DNA of 64,000 nt from Plectrocnemia conspersa (lineage: Eukaryota; Arthropoda; Insecta; Trichoptera; Polycentropodidae). Where the stretch lies: positions 1 through 64,000 of the forward strand of contig VTFK01000645.1 of assembly GCA_009617715.1 (NCBI GenBank), written 5' to 3'. The notes under the pieces were generated by a model. That model saw nothing but the letters and a program-made list of their open reading frames with translations. It did no database searches and was not told the DNA's origin. Below, in pieces: positions 46,543 through 59,412 of this stretch; within the stretch, counting starts at the first letter, position 1; every line of letters begins with the position of its first letter. The position numbers were made by a program, and so were the translations under genes.

Positions 46543-49500
46543 GTGAGCGCCGGTCGCCCTTTTTGTTTTGATATTTTTTTATTATTTGTTTTTCTCGGGG
46601 GGCGCTCCCCTTCGCTCCCGGAGCGTCTTGTTGCGCCCTCGAGCCCCCTGACGCAGGTCAGCCTCGCCTGTGTAATAATTTAAATAAGTCGATCGCCGTT
46701 TTTTTCGCATTATTTTCGCCTGTCAAAAATATAACCACGAAATGTGTCAAAAAGTGAGGTTATGCGACGGGCGGGGAACCTTCGAGATTTGCGGATCGAT
46801 ACCGAGGCGTCGGCGGATGCGCGTCGCGCCCCTCGTTAATTATTAAGACGGACGATCCTCCCCCGCCTTTTCTAATCAAAGATGACTAATATTTTTAACG
46901 ATTGCGTTCGACGACGCAATTCGCGCACCTTTTTGACAATGTTCCAATTTTTTTCAGCCTAAGAAACATAAATACAACTACGACGAGGACAGTCCTCCGC
47001 CGGCTTCTGACGACGACTCTGACTTCGACGAAGATGACGACCCCGACAACTTGGAAGTTCCTGGTAAATATATACATTTTTTTATATTACTGACAAATAT
47101 TACCTTTTTTTAAGATTGTTGTCTTACACTATCCCTTACGAATAGTTCTACAAAAAATATGTCAGAATTTTTATAGAACTATTTGTTCACCAAGAAGCTC
47201 TATTATCGCATAAGTTACGAAGCTAGGAGCTTAAAAAACAATTCTGCTGCATCATATTTAAGTTATTATCATGGACTGTTGACATGCAGAGGCATACAAT
47301 ATATATTTAATAAAAATCTGATCATCGTGATATAAACCACCGGTCAAAAGTTTAAGACCAAACTATTTTTTGTTGATATTCCCTGTATAACTTGGATAAA
47401 AATTATAAAAAAATTATATAAAAGATCGAATACATATTTATCAATAAACTTAAATATACAATTAAAAATAGTATTTTTGAAATGCAATATTAAAAAAAGC
47501 CATTTAATTGCCTCTTCATAAAATAATTCAAACCTTTTGAATAACACTGCTTGATTCTTGCCATTCTAATAGCTAAATGTATCAATGTATCGGTTGATAT
47601 GCTAACCCGCTCGTTCTGTAGTCGTTCCCATAAAACTTTTTGCGAAATTGATGAATGTTGGCGAATTTTCTGATCAAGCTCAATTAGATTTAAATCTGGC
47701 AATTTGTATGGCCAAATCATATGTTTTAATATTCATTCTTTTATTTGTAGAAACCTGCATAATTTAGTAGTATTTGAGATTGTTATCCTGTTGGAAAAAT
47801 AAGACCTTTCCTGTTTGAAATGTCTACCCATAGGTAGCACTTGCTCTTAAATTACTTTAAATTTTTTATTTAATCCTTTTCATTTTTACGAGGTTTTTAA
47901 CTCTCGCCGCTGAAAAACAACCCCACGCCATAACCCCCACTTTGCTTTATAACACAATACAGCTAGTACTCATTTTTTCGTTGACTTCGTCTAACAAATA
48001 CTCTCAACTTGATCCAAACATTTCAAATTTTGATTCATCAGTCCATGAAACTTTGCACTGATCTTCAAGTGTCCAATTTTGATGACTTATAGCAGTCTTT
48101 ACATTTTATCGTCGTAACAAAGGCGTTTTGGCAACAATACGTCCTTCAATTTTCGCTACCCTTAATCGACTTTAACGGTGTACACTAATATTTTTTGCAA
48201 CACTTTCACTGTAAGCAAATTTCTGTTGCTGTAAACCTTCTACTTCGTTTATTTCAAATTATTATATGCTGATCTTGTTGTTATGATGTAATTCTAGGAC
48301 TACCAGATCGAGATTTATCACAATTTAGTCTAGTATCTTTAAATATTTCAATAGCTTCGTGCACTGTGGCCTTACAAATATTTAATCAGCATTAACAGTC
48401 CAATAAGACGAAACTAAATGAAAAAAAGGAACAAAAATTCTTCATATTGTGATTTGTATAGTTTCGAATTCATGTAAATGAATGTGCACAGAAAAAAATT
48501 ATAAAGTTGTTAAACTCCTCACCATTGCATATTTAACAGCTAGACCAAATTAGTCACAATTTACTCCAGCAACTTTAAAAGATTGTCCCTGAAATTTATT
48601 TATAGTCATTGGGAAAGGAAGTCCTTTTGGAAAATGCAATCTTTTAAACTAAAAAGACACCTCAGTCATTATTTTTTAATTTTCTCTGGCAGTGGGAGGG
48701 ATTTTCTCAGAACTAACCTGGTATTTTTTTTAAGACAAAAGTTATTGCTGTTGATATGGTACTAGACAAAGTATATTTTTTGTAATTATTTGAAATAAAC
48801 TGGATGTACTATAAATGTTGACCATTAGCTGACTTTCATAAATTAGAGATTGTATCAAAGAAGTGCTTGATTTGTCACAAATAAATAATTCAACTCCACT
48901 CAAACCCATTATTTTTATCAGTTATAATGTATATTAATAAAAAAATAACACACTAAATTCTTAGGTGGCGGTAAAACGTTGGCAGCTGCGGCTGGTCTGC
49001 CAGAGAAGCCCAAAAAACCGGAACTGCCGATGATAATTCACCATGCTAATTCTTCAAAAGCAATGGGTAAGATTTATTTTATTTTATATAATGTATCATA
49101 AAACAACAATCTAAACATTAACATTTTAGGTGCAATGGGACCACCGTTCAAAACCGTCGTAAAACTACAGCCTGGTCTGGTCACCAAAAATAATATAATG
49201 CCTGGCTATGAGATAATCAAAAATCAAGGTATATTTAGTGTCTGTTATACAATTTTGCTGCTATGGAACTATTTATTTTAAGATGTTAACACTTTGTGGT
49301 ACACAATTACATTTTGTTATATTCAAATGAGTTGGAATGCAGAAAATGAGAGATCGGTAATATATTTAAAAAATAGTCAGCAAAGTGCAGTTATAACCAT
49401 ACACATACACATGTGCATTAGTTTCTAATGCGTTCAGAATATTTTTTAATTAGATCATCATTAAAATATATTAATGATTCAATTTTTTTGTATTTGAGTT

Positions 49501-52500
49501 CGAGCAGATAATTAACATTTTGCACGAACCTTCGTATTTGAACTATTTCAACCTTTACAGTCGTTTCAGATATTTATGGAAATAATCAGATTAACCCCTG
49601 ATCTTGGCACGTTTGTGAGCCTTCTTTTTGTTCGCACGAATGTAACGTTCAAACTCCATATTCATTAGTTATACATCCTCAAATCTTCATTGTTATTGTT
49701 GTAAATAAAATGGAAAATTTATTATCGATACAAGTATAGCTTTAATTTATGAATTCAAAAAAATTACTTTTACTGAAAATTATGTAACTTTCTATTTCTT
49801 ATACTTACTCATCAGACTTATCTTTGAAGTCCATTACGCCTTTAGATACATTGCTTTCAATGCCTCTATAATGTTTTTCTTGATATCTTCATTTAAATCA
49901 TTTTTAACATGAAAATATAAATAGAAAATCAGTCATGAGATTTTATTTTGTTATGCATTTTTAAAACAATGTAAGTCATATATTTAGACCTAAGTAAAAC
50001 GGTAATTGATAGATCTATTATATCAACATAGTCTGGTCAACTTACTGCTTGTTTTAATAGTTACAACTTGACCACACAGTGTTAACATTTTTTAATAAAG
50101 ATACCATTTGGGATATGTTTGTTTATTCTTTAATCCATGTTTAATGTTATATGTCCATTTGTAATATGGTTCAATTAACTAAGTGTTCATGTATGTATGT
50201 TATACAGTCTCTACTCGTTGAATTTTAGAAAAATGTGTTACATTCAATGAATACTGTACTTGTTATCTATATATTGTTGGCTTAGAAATAACTCCATTTT
50301 AATTTATTTTGTATTAGTATCCTTTGTTTACTGCTTTCATGCAAAATTTAATTACTTTTAAGTGAAAGAGATGTATTTGGATACAAAGTATTCAAATCTA
50401 AAAATGTGTAATACTTGGGGGGTCAGCATAAACTAATAATATTTTTAAAACGGATGTTTCCCGATGATATAAGTAAATTGATGTTTTTGTGTCTATATAT
50501 TATTGTAATATGCATGTACCATTCATCATCAATATTTTATTAATTTGCGTATAACTGTTTTATGCCCTTGATCAAATTTAAAGAACAAAGTCGTAATGTA
50601 ATTTGTAAAGAAAAGAGATGATTGTTTAAAATCAAAAATTTTATAAATGAGTATGATAAAATAACGCAGCTGGAATGGGCGGCGGAGTGCCAGGGATGTC
50701 TCAGTTCTTGAACATGCACGGGGGATATATGCCGCCACCCGGCTCACAGCCCCCAATGTCGAACGCAGCTAACTTCAACGCTGCAACTCTCCTCGCGCAG
50801 AGTGAGTTCAACGTTTTCCAGGCCGATTCGTATACACCTACATAATAATATCTCGCCTATTATAAATAAAATAATTTACTATCTTTCGTTTCTATCGTAG
50901 CTGTTGTATTTTTTTTACTTTGCGTATTTATACTTCACACTCGTAAGGTTATAATTATACTAATTTTAACGGAGCACTCGAATCTGAGACTTGGTAGTGT
51001 TTCTTGGTTGTTAAGTGAATGAGGATATCTTTTTTATTTATTATACTATATACTAACATTATATACTGCATGATTTATATTTTTATTCTACTTATTTTTA
51101 TTTAAATCATAGTAATAAGTACTCATTTTTTTAAGTCGAATTTCACTTCAGTTCAAAAGGAGTATACTAATTAATTTAATAATAAGTAACTGTCCAATAT
51201 ACTTAAAAGTATGAAACTATCTCGATCATCGTAATAACTTTTTATATATTTGAACACATATAGATACAGGAGGGTGTGAGTTAAATAAAAAAATTATCGT
51301 AATGAAAAAGATCCAAAAATACATTATTTTTCATGGCGATGTGGAGGGCAGATCTATGACTTATTATATACCTGGTGATTTTCTTTCACAAGACTTCAAT
51401 TTGCAATGGGCTAATGTCACAATTTAGTGTGTCTTGGCTTGATCAAGAAGAGTGCTACAGAACTTACGCCATTTTGGATTTTTTACTAAAACGAAATGCA
51501 GACCTCTGCTCCTTTTTGATGTATGTTACAAGAGTGACGATTATTTTAAGCTACTGCTTTGCCTTTATGTTGCATGCCTGATTCGTACTGCTATCTATCA
51601 GTCACTCTTTTTATAAAACACTGCTGCTGATTTACAGGACAATAATGTTTTGAATATTTATCACACTTTTAATGTTTTCGTTTGACTCACCCTCGTATAA
51701 TTTATTTTTTTTGAATGTCAAGCAATTTTCAAAAATATTTTATGATCATAAAAAGTAACACCAAAATTGTCAGTATGGTATGAGTATCAGGTGCGTATGG
51801 TGAGATTCTTTCCCTTTCGCTCGCTTGCGTGTTAAGTGACGAAAGTGAGTGAGAGATAAGGGTGTGCATTCCGCAAAGGGAAATTATCTCACCGTACGCG
51901 CCTGATGAGCATCAATAAAACCATGAAATAATTTGAAAGTGTATTAGGTATACGTTTGTTCAAACTTGATCAGTGAATTTTCAACCTTGCATAAAGGACA
52001 GAGTATAGATTGACTTGTTCTTCTTTGGAACTGTGGAGTGGTTATTGTATAAGTTTCTCTAATAATTATTTATTAATTTCATAATATTAAAAACGTGTGA
52101 AAAGGTCAGTGATAATAAGTCTTAAACCGGTGTGCTGTTATTGTATAAACGCTTTTAATCAATTGGACTGAGCCATCACTGTCGTTTTTATATTTGTATG
52201 AATTGATAATATGTGTATTATACTCTAATCTATTTTTATTAATTTTCATTATAGTGGAAATGGCCGGCATGGGAATGGGAATGAATCCTTACTTATTGCA
52301 AAATTTAAACCAGATCCTAAATCCGATGCCGATTTACGGAGGAAATATGAGCGGCGGTGCTATGAACCCTCATTTGGCAATGCAATGGGGACAAGGAATG
52401 TTAAATTCCAAACAACTCTGGGCTGAAAATAAGGTATACCTCATCAACCAAGTGTTTTAAATTCAATGTTAAATGCTAATCTATTGAATTTTTAGATGGT

Positions 52501-55500
52501 CGGCGAAGAGGAAGAAGTGGACGATGAAGAAATGGGCGTCGCTGAAACTTATGCTGATTATATGCCTTCAAAACGTAATTAACATTTTAATTTACATAAT
52601 ATATTTTATGGTGAATGATGTATATCTTATGGCAATTGTTTGATAGTGAAATTGGGCAAGAAACATCCTGATCCAGTCGTCGAGACTGCTTCATTGTCAT
52701 CAGTCGAGCCTACGGATGTCTTTTACAAAACTGTGATACCTGACGATACCATAAATTCTGGTAGATTGAGCGCTTTACAGTTGGAGGCAGTAGTTTACAC
52801 TGCTCAAGCGCACACTCATTTGTTACCGGACGGCTCCCGAGCAGGATTTCTCATAGGTAGGTTTACAATATCACTGCGATCATCTAATGTTGAAATGTGA
52901 ACAATAACAAATGATTGATTTTAGGTGATGGTGCCGGTGTCGGTAAAGGTCGTACCATAGCTGGAATAATATTTGAAAACTATCTGAGGGGCCGGAAGCG
53001 AGCCATTTGGATATCTGTTTCTAATGACTTGAAATATGACGCTGAGAGGGATTTGAAAGATATCGGCGCAAATAAGATCGAAGTCCATCCTCTAAATAAG
53101 GTGTGTTGAATATAAAAATGGCATAATTAAAAGTTTTTGTAATTTTTTAATGATGTCATATTGATTTTTTCAGTTTAAATATGCCAAAATATCGTCACCA
53201 ATAAATGGAAATGTTAAAAAAGGCGTCATATTCGCTACGTATTCTGCATTGATAGGCGAATCTCAATCGTCCATTGGAAAATACAAAACGAGATTGAAGC
53301 AATTGCTTCAGTGGTGCGGAGAAGATTTCGATGGATGCGTATGTACTTTTTAGAAATATATTAGTACTAGTGTGAATATTTTATGATGGTTTATAAATTT
53401 TAGATCGTTTTTGATGAGTGTCACAAAGCAAAAAATCTTTGCCCCGTTGGTTCTTCGAAACCGACCAAAACTGGTCTAACGGCTTTAGAGCTTCAGAACA
53501 GACTTCCTAAGGCGCGTGTCGTTTACGCTTCCGCTACCGGTGCTTCGGAGCCTCGCAACATGGCGTACATGGTCAGATTGGGCATGTGGGGTGAAGGTAC
53601 GCCATTCCCCACATTTATGGATTTCATATCCGCCGTCGAAAAGAGAGGCGTCGGTGCCATGGAAATCGTAGCTATGGATATGAAACTACGAGGAATGTAC
53701 ATTGCAAGACAGTTATCGTTCCACGGCGTAACCTTTAAAATCGAGGAAGTGCCTCTTACGAAGCAGTTCAGGGAGATGTACGATAAATCTGTGGAACTGG
53801 TAAGATATATTGTTATAGTAAATAGAGTTGTATTAAGTTACTTATATTTTTTTTTATTTATAGTGGGTTTTAGCCATGCAAAAGTTTAACGAAGCCGCCG
53901 AGCTTGTGAATGCTGAGAATAAAATGAAGAAAACTATGTGGGGTCAATTTTGGTCATCACATCAAAGGTTCTTCAAATATTTGTGTATAGCAGCTAAGGT
54001 AAATCATGCTGTGATTGTGGCGCGAGAGGCTGTGAAATGTGGAAAATGCGTCGTGATCGGTTTGCAAAGTACCGGAGAAGCTAGGACTTTGGAACAGCTC
54101 GAAAGAGACGATGGTGAATTGAACGACTTTGTGTCTACTGCCAAAGGAGTGATGCAAGCTCTTGTGGAGAAGCACTTCCCAGCGCCGGATAGAGATAGAG
54201 TGCAGAGGATATTAGGAATAGATACAAAGAAAGGATCGGTTAATAATACGGTTAAAAATAACAACGGGCAAGATGCTGCTAACAAAAGGAAGACTTGTAT
54301 GTATACTTGAGATCTAATTATGTGTATCTAGATTTTTTGTTTTTATAAATAATTGTAATATTTTGTAGCACCGAACAATAGTCGTTCTTCTGGAAGATCG
54401 GTTAAAAAACCAAGGAGATATTCGTCGTCGTCGGAATCTGAACCTCCCACTCCAGCTAGATCCCCTTCGCCCATTGCCATCTCAGATTCAGACGACCCAG
54501 ACAGTGCCAATGATCGTGATTCCGGTAGCGATAGAAGCAGTGATTTCAATCCATTCTACGGTGGAAGCGATAGTGATGACGGTTAGTATATGCTACATCA
54601 TTAAAAGCATGAATAGATTGAATATCACCAGAAAATATTTGTTATAGATCCTTGGGTAAATCGCAATAAGAAGAAAGCCAAAAAATCTAAAAAACCCGTA
54701 CCGCCAAAAAAGAAACCGCCACCATCGACACAAGACAAAATACAAGAAATGCTAGGACGTAAACCAAATATCCCTGCCGCCCCCCCTGCCAAAATCACAG
54801 TGAATACCCCGACGGGAAGTATTACGGGACTCCTGTCGGAACCAACGGCATTTACCTCGGTCCGCCAAAACCAAACGCTCCACCCCAAGACGCAATAGCG
54901 AAAGCTTGCGCTATGAAAGAAGAACTGTTAATAGCCATTGAAAAACTAGGCGAAAAGTTACCTGCCAATACATTAGATCAGCTGATCGACGAATTAGGTG
55001 GACCTGAAAATGTGGCTGAAGTGAGCATCTTGATATTTGAGGTACCGCACAGTAATGCGAAGAATATAAATAACCTATTGTTGTGTGTTTGTATTGCAGA
55101 TGACTGGTAGAAAAGGTCGTGTTATACAGACTGAAGAAGGTCAAATCTTATACGAGAGCCGATCTGAAAGCGACGTTCCTTTAGAAACACTCAATTTGAC
55201 TGAGAAGCAGAGGTTCATGGACGGGCAGAAAGACGTAGCAATTATTTCCGAAGCCGCTAGCAGTGGTATATCATTGCAAAGTGACCGAAGGTATAATTTT
55301 GTTTGCATAGTACTTTTATTAATATATTTAAAATAAATCCTTTTAATAATATTATTATTTCAGAGCGCACAATCAGCGGCGGAGGGTGCACATTACTCTA
55401 GAACTTCCATGGTCGGCAGATAGAGCTATACAGCAATTTGGTAATTATTGTTCCAAACTACAGTCATTTCTGTAATTCACGTATTAATCAATCATTTCTA

Positions 55501-58500
55501 TAACAATCCAGGTAGAACACATAGATCTAATCAAGTGAACGCACCCGAGTACATTTTCCTCATATCTGACTTGGCTGGTGAGAGAAGATTCGCTTCCACT
55601 GTCGCCAAGAGATTGGAATCGCTGGGTGCACTGACGCACGGTGATAGACGCGCCACTGAAACCAGAGATCTATCCCAGTTCAACATTGACAACAAGTACG
55701 GACGCACCGCTCTGGAAGCGATAATGAAGGCCATAATGCACACCGACAGACCACTCGTTCCGCCGCCGCAGGACTACCAGGGTAATTTCTTCCAAGACGT
55801 GGCGAGCGCCTTAGTCGGCGTTGGGCTGATCGTCAATAACGAGGTCTCGCCGGGACACGTGTCGCTAGACAAAGTAAGTTATCTTCCGACATATAAAGTA
55901 AGCACTCGATTGATATACACATTTCGAGACCCTTATTACAATGTGACTTGTGTGATCCATTTAGGACTACAATAATATATCGAAGTTCTTGAATCGAATC
56001 TTGGGAATGCCGGTGGAGTTGCAGAATAGACTGTTCAAATATTTCACTGACACTCTTCAAGCTATTATCGGCCAAGCGAGACGGTCTGGACGGTTTGATT
56101 TAGGTATTCTGGATTTGGGAGCCGCCGGGGAGAGTGTGAAGCGTATTAAGCGCGTCAGATTCATGAGGAAGCACGCAACTGGTGTGGCTCCTACAGAACT
56201 TCACCTCTTACATGTAGAGGTAATTTTTTTATTTAATTTAATTAATATTCATGTTTTATATAAAACATCTTATAATAAACTATATATTTTAGAGAGGCAT
56301 GAGTTGGCAAGAATCTGTGGAAAAATGGGCAGAATTGACGGGTTCTAAGGAAGGATTTTATCTATCTCATCAAGTTCGCAACGGCAAACAGACTGCGATT
56401 TTGGCTGTGGCTTTGGATAATCCTGTTTTGAAGAAAATGGAAAAAGTCTCAAAGAAGGATCAGATGTATCAAATTTATAGGTGAGTCCATTTAATAAAGC
56501 TATACAGGCGGCCCTCGACTTTCGCACATAATTGGTTCCTGAAAATGTGTGCGAATGTTGAATGTACGAAAGTCGAGGGAAGTAAAAAAAATTGAAATTG
56601 TGTGTATTTTAAAATATTTATCAAGTAAATATAAGATGTTTAAGAGGCGTTTAAGAGACACGTTTAAGTGGGGTTTGCGGGTGTTTCCTTTGAAAAGTTA
56701 TCAAGAGTCAACTGTTTTCCACTATTCTTTTTCCTTTCTTCATATAGTATTTTATAACATGCTATGTTATTATTGATCGCCCCACGCACTTGAGATATGC
56801 GTTCTTCATTGGGATCACAATCTTCCATAATATTTAAAAATTTGTCAAGGTGTGTGAAGGCTTCATTCATATTTTTCGTTGAAAGAGTTTTCCAAAATAA
56901 ACCTGTCTCATCTACATTAAATATTTGGCTAGAGGAATATTCTACATCTTCAATAATTTTGGATAATTAGGAAATAAATTATTTTGCAGCATCTTTATCC
57001 GCATCAGCCGATTCTCCAGTAAATTTAATATTATGAAAAGAATACCTCATTTTAAAATTGTAAAACCAACCGTTACTTGTTTGAAAAACCGTGTTAAAAT
57101 ATTTTTTTAATCTATCCTTCCAATTTTTGTGCAAACTAAGAGCTTTTGCTTGAATAATTGAAATACTCAGAGGGACATCTTTTTGCTGTTGGTCATCGAT
57201 CTACGATGACAAAGATTTTCCACTTCATCCATGTTTTTTTTTTGCTGTGTTTTTTTGGAAATATATCTTTATTTTTCACAATTTTGAACGTATTCTTTAA
57301 TTATATTTTTATTTTGCAAAATTAAACATATCGTAGACCTGTTTGTATCATACGAACGTCCGATTGAAGCAAAAGATTCACCGATATCAAAACGTTTTTT
57401 AAAAAAAAAATTTTTAAAAAAATTGTTTTTTTTTTATGTGCGAAATAGCAAATTGTGCGAAAGTCGAGGGCCGCCTGTATGTGACATGTCTGAATTTAAA
57501 TAATTTTAAATATTCATGATGAACAAATACAGTAAATATGGCAAGTAAAAAAATCAGACCTGTATGATTTTTTTTTATTGAAGATATTATCTATGAGTTG
57601 AAGTAGTTCATTATTAACCCTTCACCAAACTTTATCTTTGATGATTGATTATAATTATATTTATATAATACTCACCAATTCCGATCTCCCAGGCACAATA
57701 GAAATTTTAAAACACCAAGGTCTATGTGGGATTTGAAGCCAGAGACTCGTCTTATCGTACTCGGTTACCAAATACTTTATAATTTCAGCTTCCTCATTAG
57801 TTTCAACTAACTATAGTTTTTGAATTTTCATTAGGTTATTTCGTTTAGGTTAAGTTTGGGTTTGTACAGCAAATGGATGTTTCGCAACTGTTACAGTGAA
57901 TGTGTATTTTTCAGTTAAGTGATCTTTTCACTAGTATAAATATAATTTTACTAACTAAAAGCTAGTTAAAATGTATCAAATAATTGATTTATCATTTCAC
58001 TGGTCAATATCAGTAAAACTGTATTTATGCACAGCCCATACGTTTGAAAATTTTGGCCTTGACTTGTGTCGCCCTACAACCATTTTTTGAAACGAAATTC
58101 ACTGGTGGCATTCACAACTGCCACTTGAAGGCTGGTGATGTTCACAACTGTCACTTTAACACCTAATCAACGGGTTCTTTTTTTTGTTGTGTGGTGTGTA
58201 ACGATGGACTGTTTCGCGAGAATTACGCGCACCACAGAGTTACAACAAATTTTATGGATCATCCTGATTTAGGGGCGTCTTTTTATCTCTGTTGCCTGAT
58301 TTGAATTGTCGAAACCAAAACTGACATCTGTTTACTGTCATAATTGTCCCATAAACTTTTGTAACGAGTTCAATGGCTATGGTGGCATTCATGCCAATTG
58401 GGGACATTTTACTCTTAACACTTAACCGGCGGGTCGTTTTTTTCCGCGTGATCTGTAAAAATGGGCTGTTTAGCGAGAACTTTACTGTCAATAAAATTAT

Positions 58501-59412
58501 ATTTTCACTGATGATAATCATTCACTGTAACACATATAATTATCTTAGTGGCAAAAACTAAACAATCCTGTATCTACCAAACCATACAAATCAGTGTTAA
58601 AGAAATAAGTCAATTATATGCAATTACATGGAATTAACTAATAAGTCATATTCGCGAAATTCACATTTCTTTCATTTTACATTGCATTATTATAGCTTAA
58701 AACAGGTAAAAGTGTCGATTTCAGAACACTGAAATACCAACAAAAAAAGTCACAATCTACGTTTCTATTATCGATCACAATCATGAACGTTACTGTATTG
58801 TTCATCGTTGTTCCTAAAATGTGATTATCAAAAAAGAATAAACTGATAATTGCAATAAAGTAAATTACCAACTCATTATTTAGCACAAGATTAACCCATT
58901 TCTCTCTTACAGACCAAATACTGGATTACAAATTAGAAACGAATCATTAGCCGAAATAGAAAAGAAATACAAGAAATCATCCTCGACGGAAGCTGAGCAT
59001 CCATGGACCAATCAATACGAATCCAGTGTCACCACTTGCTCTCACGCATATTGGCGATCTAATTGTAGAAACGTTTCAATGGGTATCGATTGCGAGGTAT
59101 TTATATTTATTTACAATTATATTTTAACCATTAGGTCCTAATGGCTATTTATTAATTTAGGTTGGTTTACGGCGGAGAAGTTACCACGTATTATCGGGGT
59201 CCGTGTTATCCGTTTGGGCAAGAGTCGAAAACGTGCTGAGCACTAGATCTTCCCTCAACAAGATGCAAGTGATACGTCTTAAAACGACAGAGGGTCTCAA
59301 AATTGTCGGCACGCTCATACCCAAAAATTGCGTTGAGCCTTTAAAAGAGGCGTTGTCTGCTGACGCTGAAAAAGTGGACGAGGAAACGTTCGATTGCGAG
59401 ATTAAGAAATAA
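46540..59412 (+). CDS. sno: Strawberry notch (SBNO family), nuclear helicase-like transcription co-regulator, 21 coding exons
   Basis: Exons: 46540-46542, 46958-47063, 48965-49066, 49130-49228, 50670-50801, 52255-52433, 52496-52574, 52647-52856, 52925-53100, 53174-53338, 53404-53799, 53864-54296, 54369-54581, 54648-55020, 55100-55290, 55364-55440, 55512-55873, 55965-56219, 56293-56480, 58913-59096, 59161-59412. All joins are GT..AG and in phase. The product is about 1391 residues, close to human SBNO1. The N-terminus is acidic (Y-D-E-D-S-P-P-P), then comes a Gly/Met-rich segment, the Walker-like [10 protein letters not shown] near residue 304, D-E-C-H near 421, a Ser/acidic linker near 695-775, and helicase motif VI-like G-R-T-H-R-S-N-Q near 979. 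In Drosophila Sno acts in Notch/EGFR signalling. Exon 14 lacks one base (see findings). The start could instead be the in-frame ATG at 46360. Confidence 0.95.
47338..48500 (-). mobile_element. Degenerate Tc1-like transposon in strawberry notch intron 2
   Basis: The left end CACCGGTCAAAAGTTTAAGA follows a TA at 47333-47334 or nearby and is a typical Tc1 terminus. The minus strand encodes a broken Tc1 transposase: near 48060 W-T-D-E-S-K-F, near 47940 V-M-A-W-G-C-F, and at 47700-47680 the [12 protein letters not shown] block (usual W-P-x-x-S-P-D-L-N-P-I-E). A matching right end is not visible. The element lies antisense to strawberry notch and explains most of this 1.9-kb intron. Confidence 0.8.
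47490..47720 (-). pseudogene. Tc1 transposase C-terminal fragment
   Basis: A 76-codon frame with P-D-L-N-L-I-E (third catalytic acidic residue block), then [19 protein letters not shown] and S-T-D-T-L-I-H-L. It is separated from upstream transposase pieces by stops and shifts. Confidence 0.8.
51786..51906. mobile_element. 121-bp MITE in strawberry notch intron 5
   Basis: Inverted ends ATCAGGTGCGTATGGTGAGA and, inverted, ATCAGGCGCGTACGGTGAGA agree at 18 of 20. The inside CCCTTTCGC/CGCAAAGGG continues the pairing. Fragments occur at 10113-10163 and inside the pogo MITE at about 26490-26545. Target duplication is unclear. Confidence 0.75.
56505..57477 (-). mobile_element. Tigger element copy 2, in strawberry notch intron 19
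   Basis: Complete 973-bp element. CAGGCGGCCCTCGACTTTCG opens it and CGAAAGTCGAGGGCCGCCTG closes it, with TA on both sides (56503-56504 and 57478-57479). The minus strand carries the same deletion-derivative coding remnant as 1-992: [10 protein letters not shown] joined directly to the C-terminal tail (56870-56664). The upstream HTH part is shorter than in copy 1. The element also has the inner inverted copy of its end. Confidence 0.9.
56664..56950 (-). pseudogene. Tigger transposase remnant, deletion derivative
   Basis: Begins near the DDE block D-E-T-G-L-F-W-K (about 56920-56900), skips most of the catalytic core, and continues as [11 protein letters not shown] to the stop at 56664. At the joint it is a little better preserved than copy 1 (W where copy 1 has C, no stop at the joint). 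Confidence 0.8.
57640..57895. repeat. SINE fragment followed by repeat family D
   Basis: 57640-57790 has the SINE region around the B box (CGATCTCCCAGGCACAATAG and, minus strand, GGCTTCAAATCCC). 57836-57895 is family D (CATTAGGTTA, GTTTGGGTTTGTACAGCAAA, GTTTCGCAACTG). Confidence 0.6.
58040..58530 (-). pseudogene. mariner transposase N-terminal fragment
   Basis: The minus strand at about 58375-58252 reads E-L-V-T-K-V-Y-G-T, then [17 protein letters not shown], the second helix-turn-helix of mariner transposases (usual W-F-x-R-F-x-S-G-N-F-D). No catalytic domain is intact. The plus-strand 62-codon frame here is a shadow. It lies in strawberry notch intron 19. Confidence 0.7.

Noticed and set aside
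46895..47093. Frames of 60-63 codons on both strands over strawberry notch exon 2
   Set aside because: Shadows of the acidic exon. The spliced frame fits both neighbours in phase.
54709..54829. Possible 48-bp micro-intron (GTAAAC at about 54759 to CACAG at about 54800) as an explanation of the exon 14 shift
   Set aside because: Its length keeps the original frame, so it would not repair the shift. It is also shorter than any other intron in the gene. A missing base is simpler.
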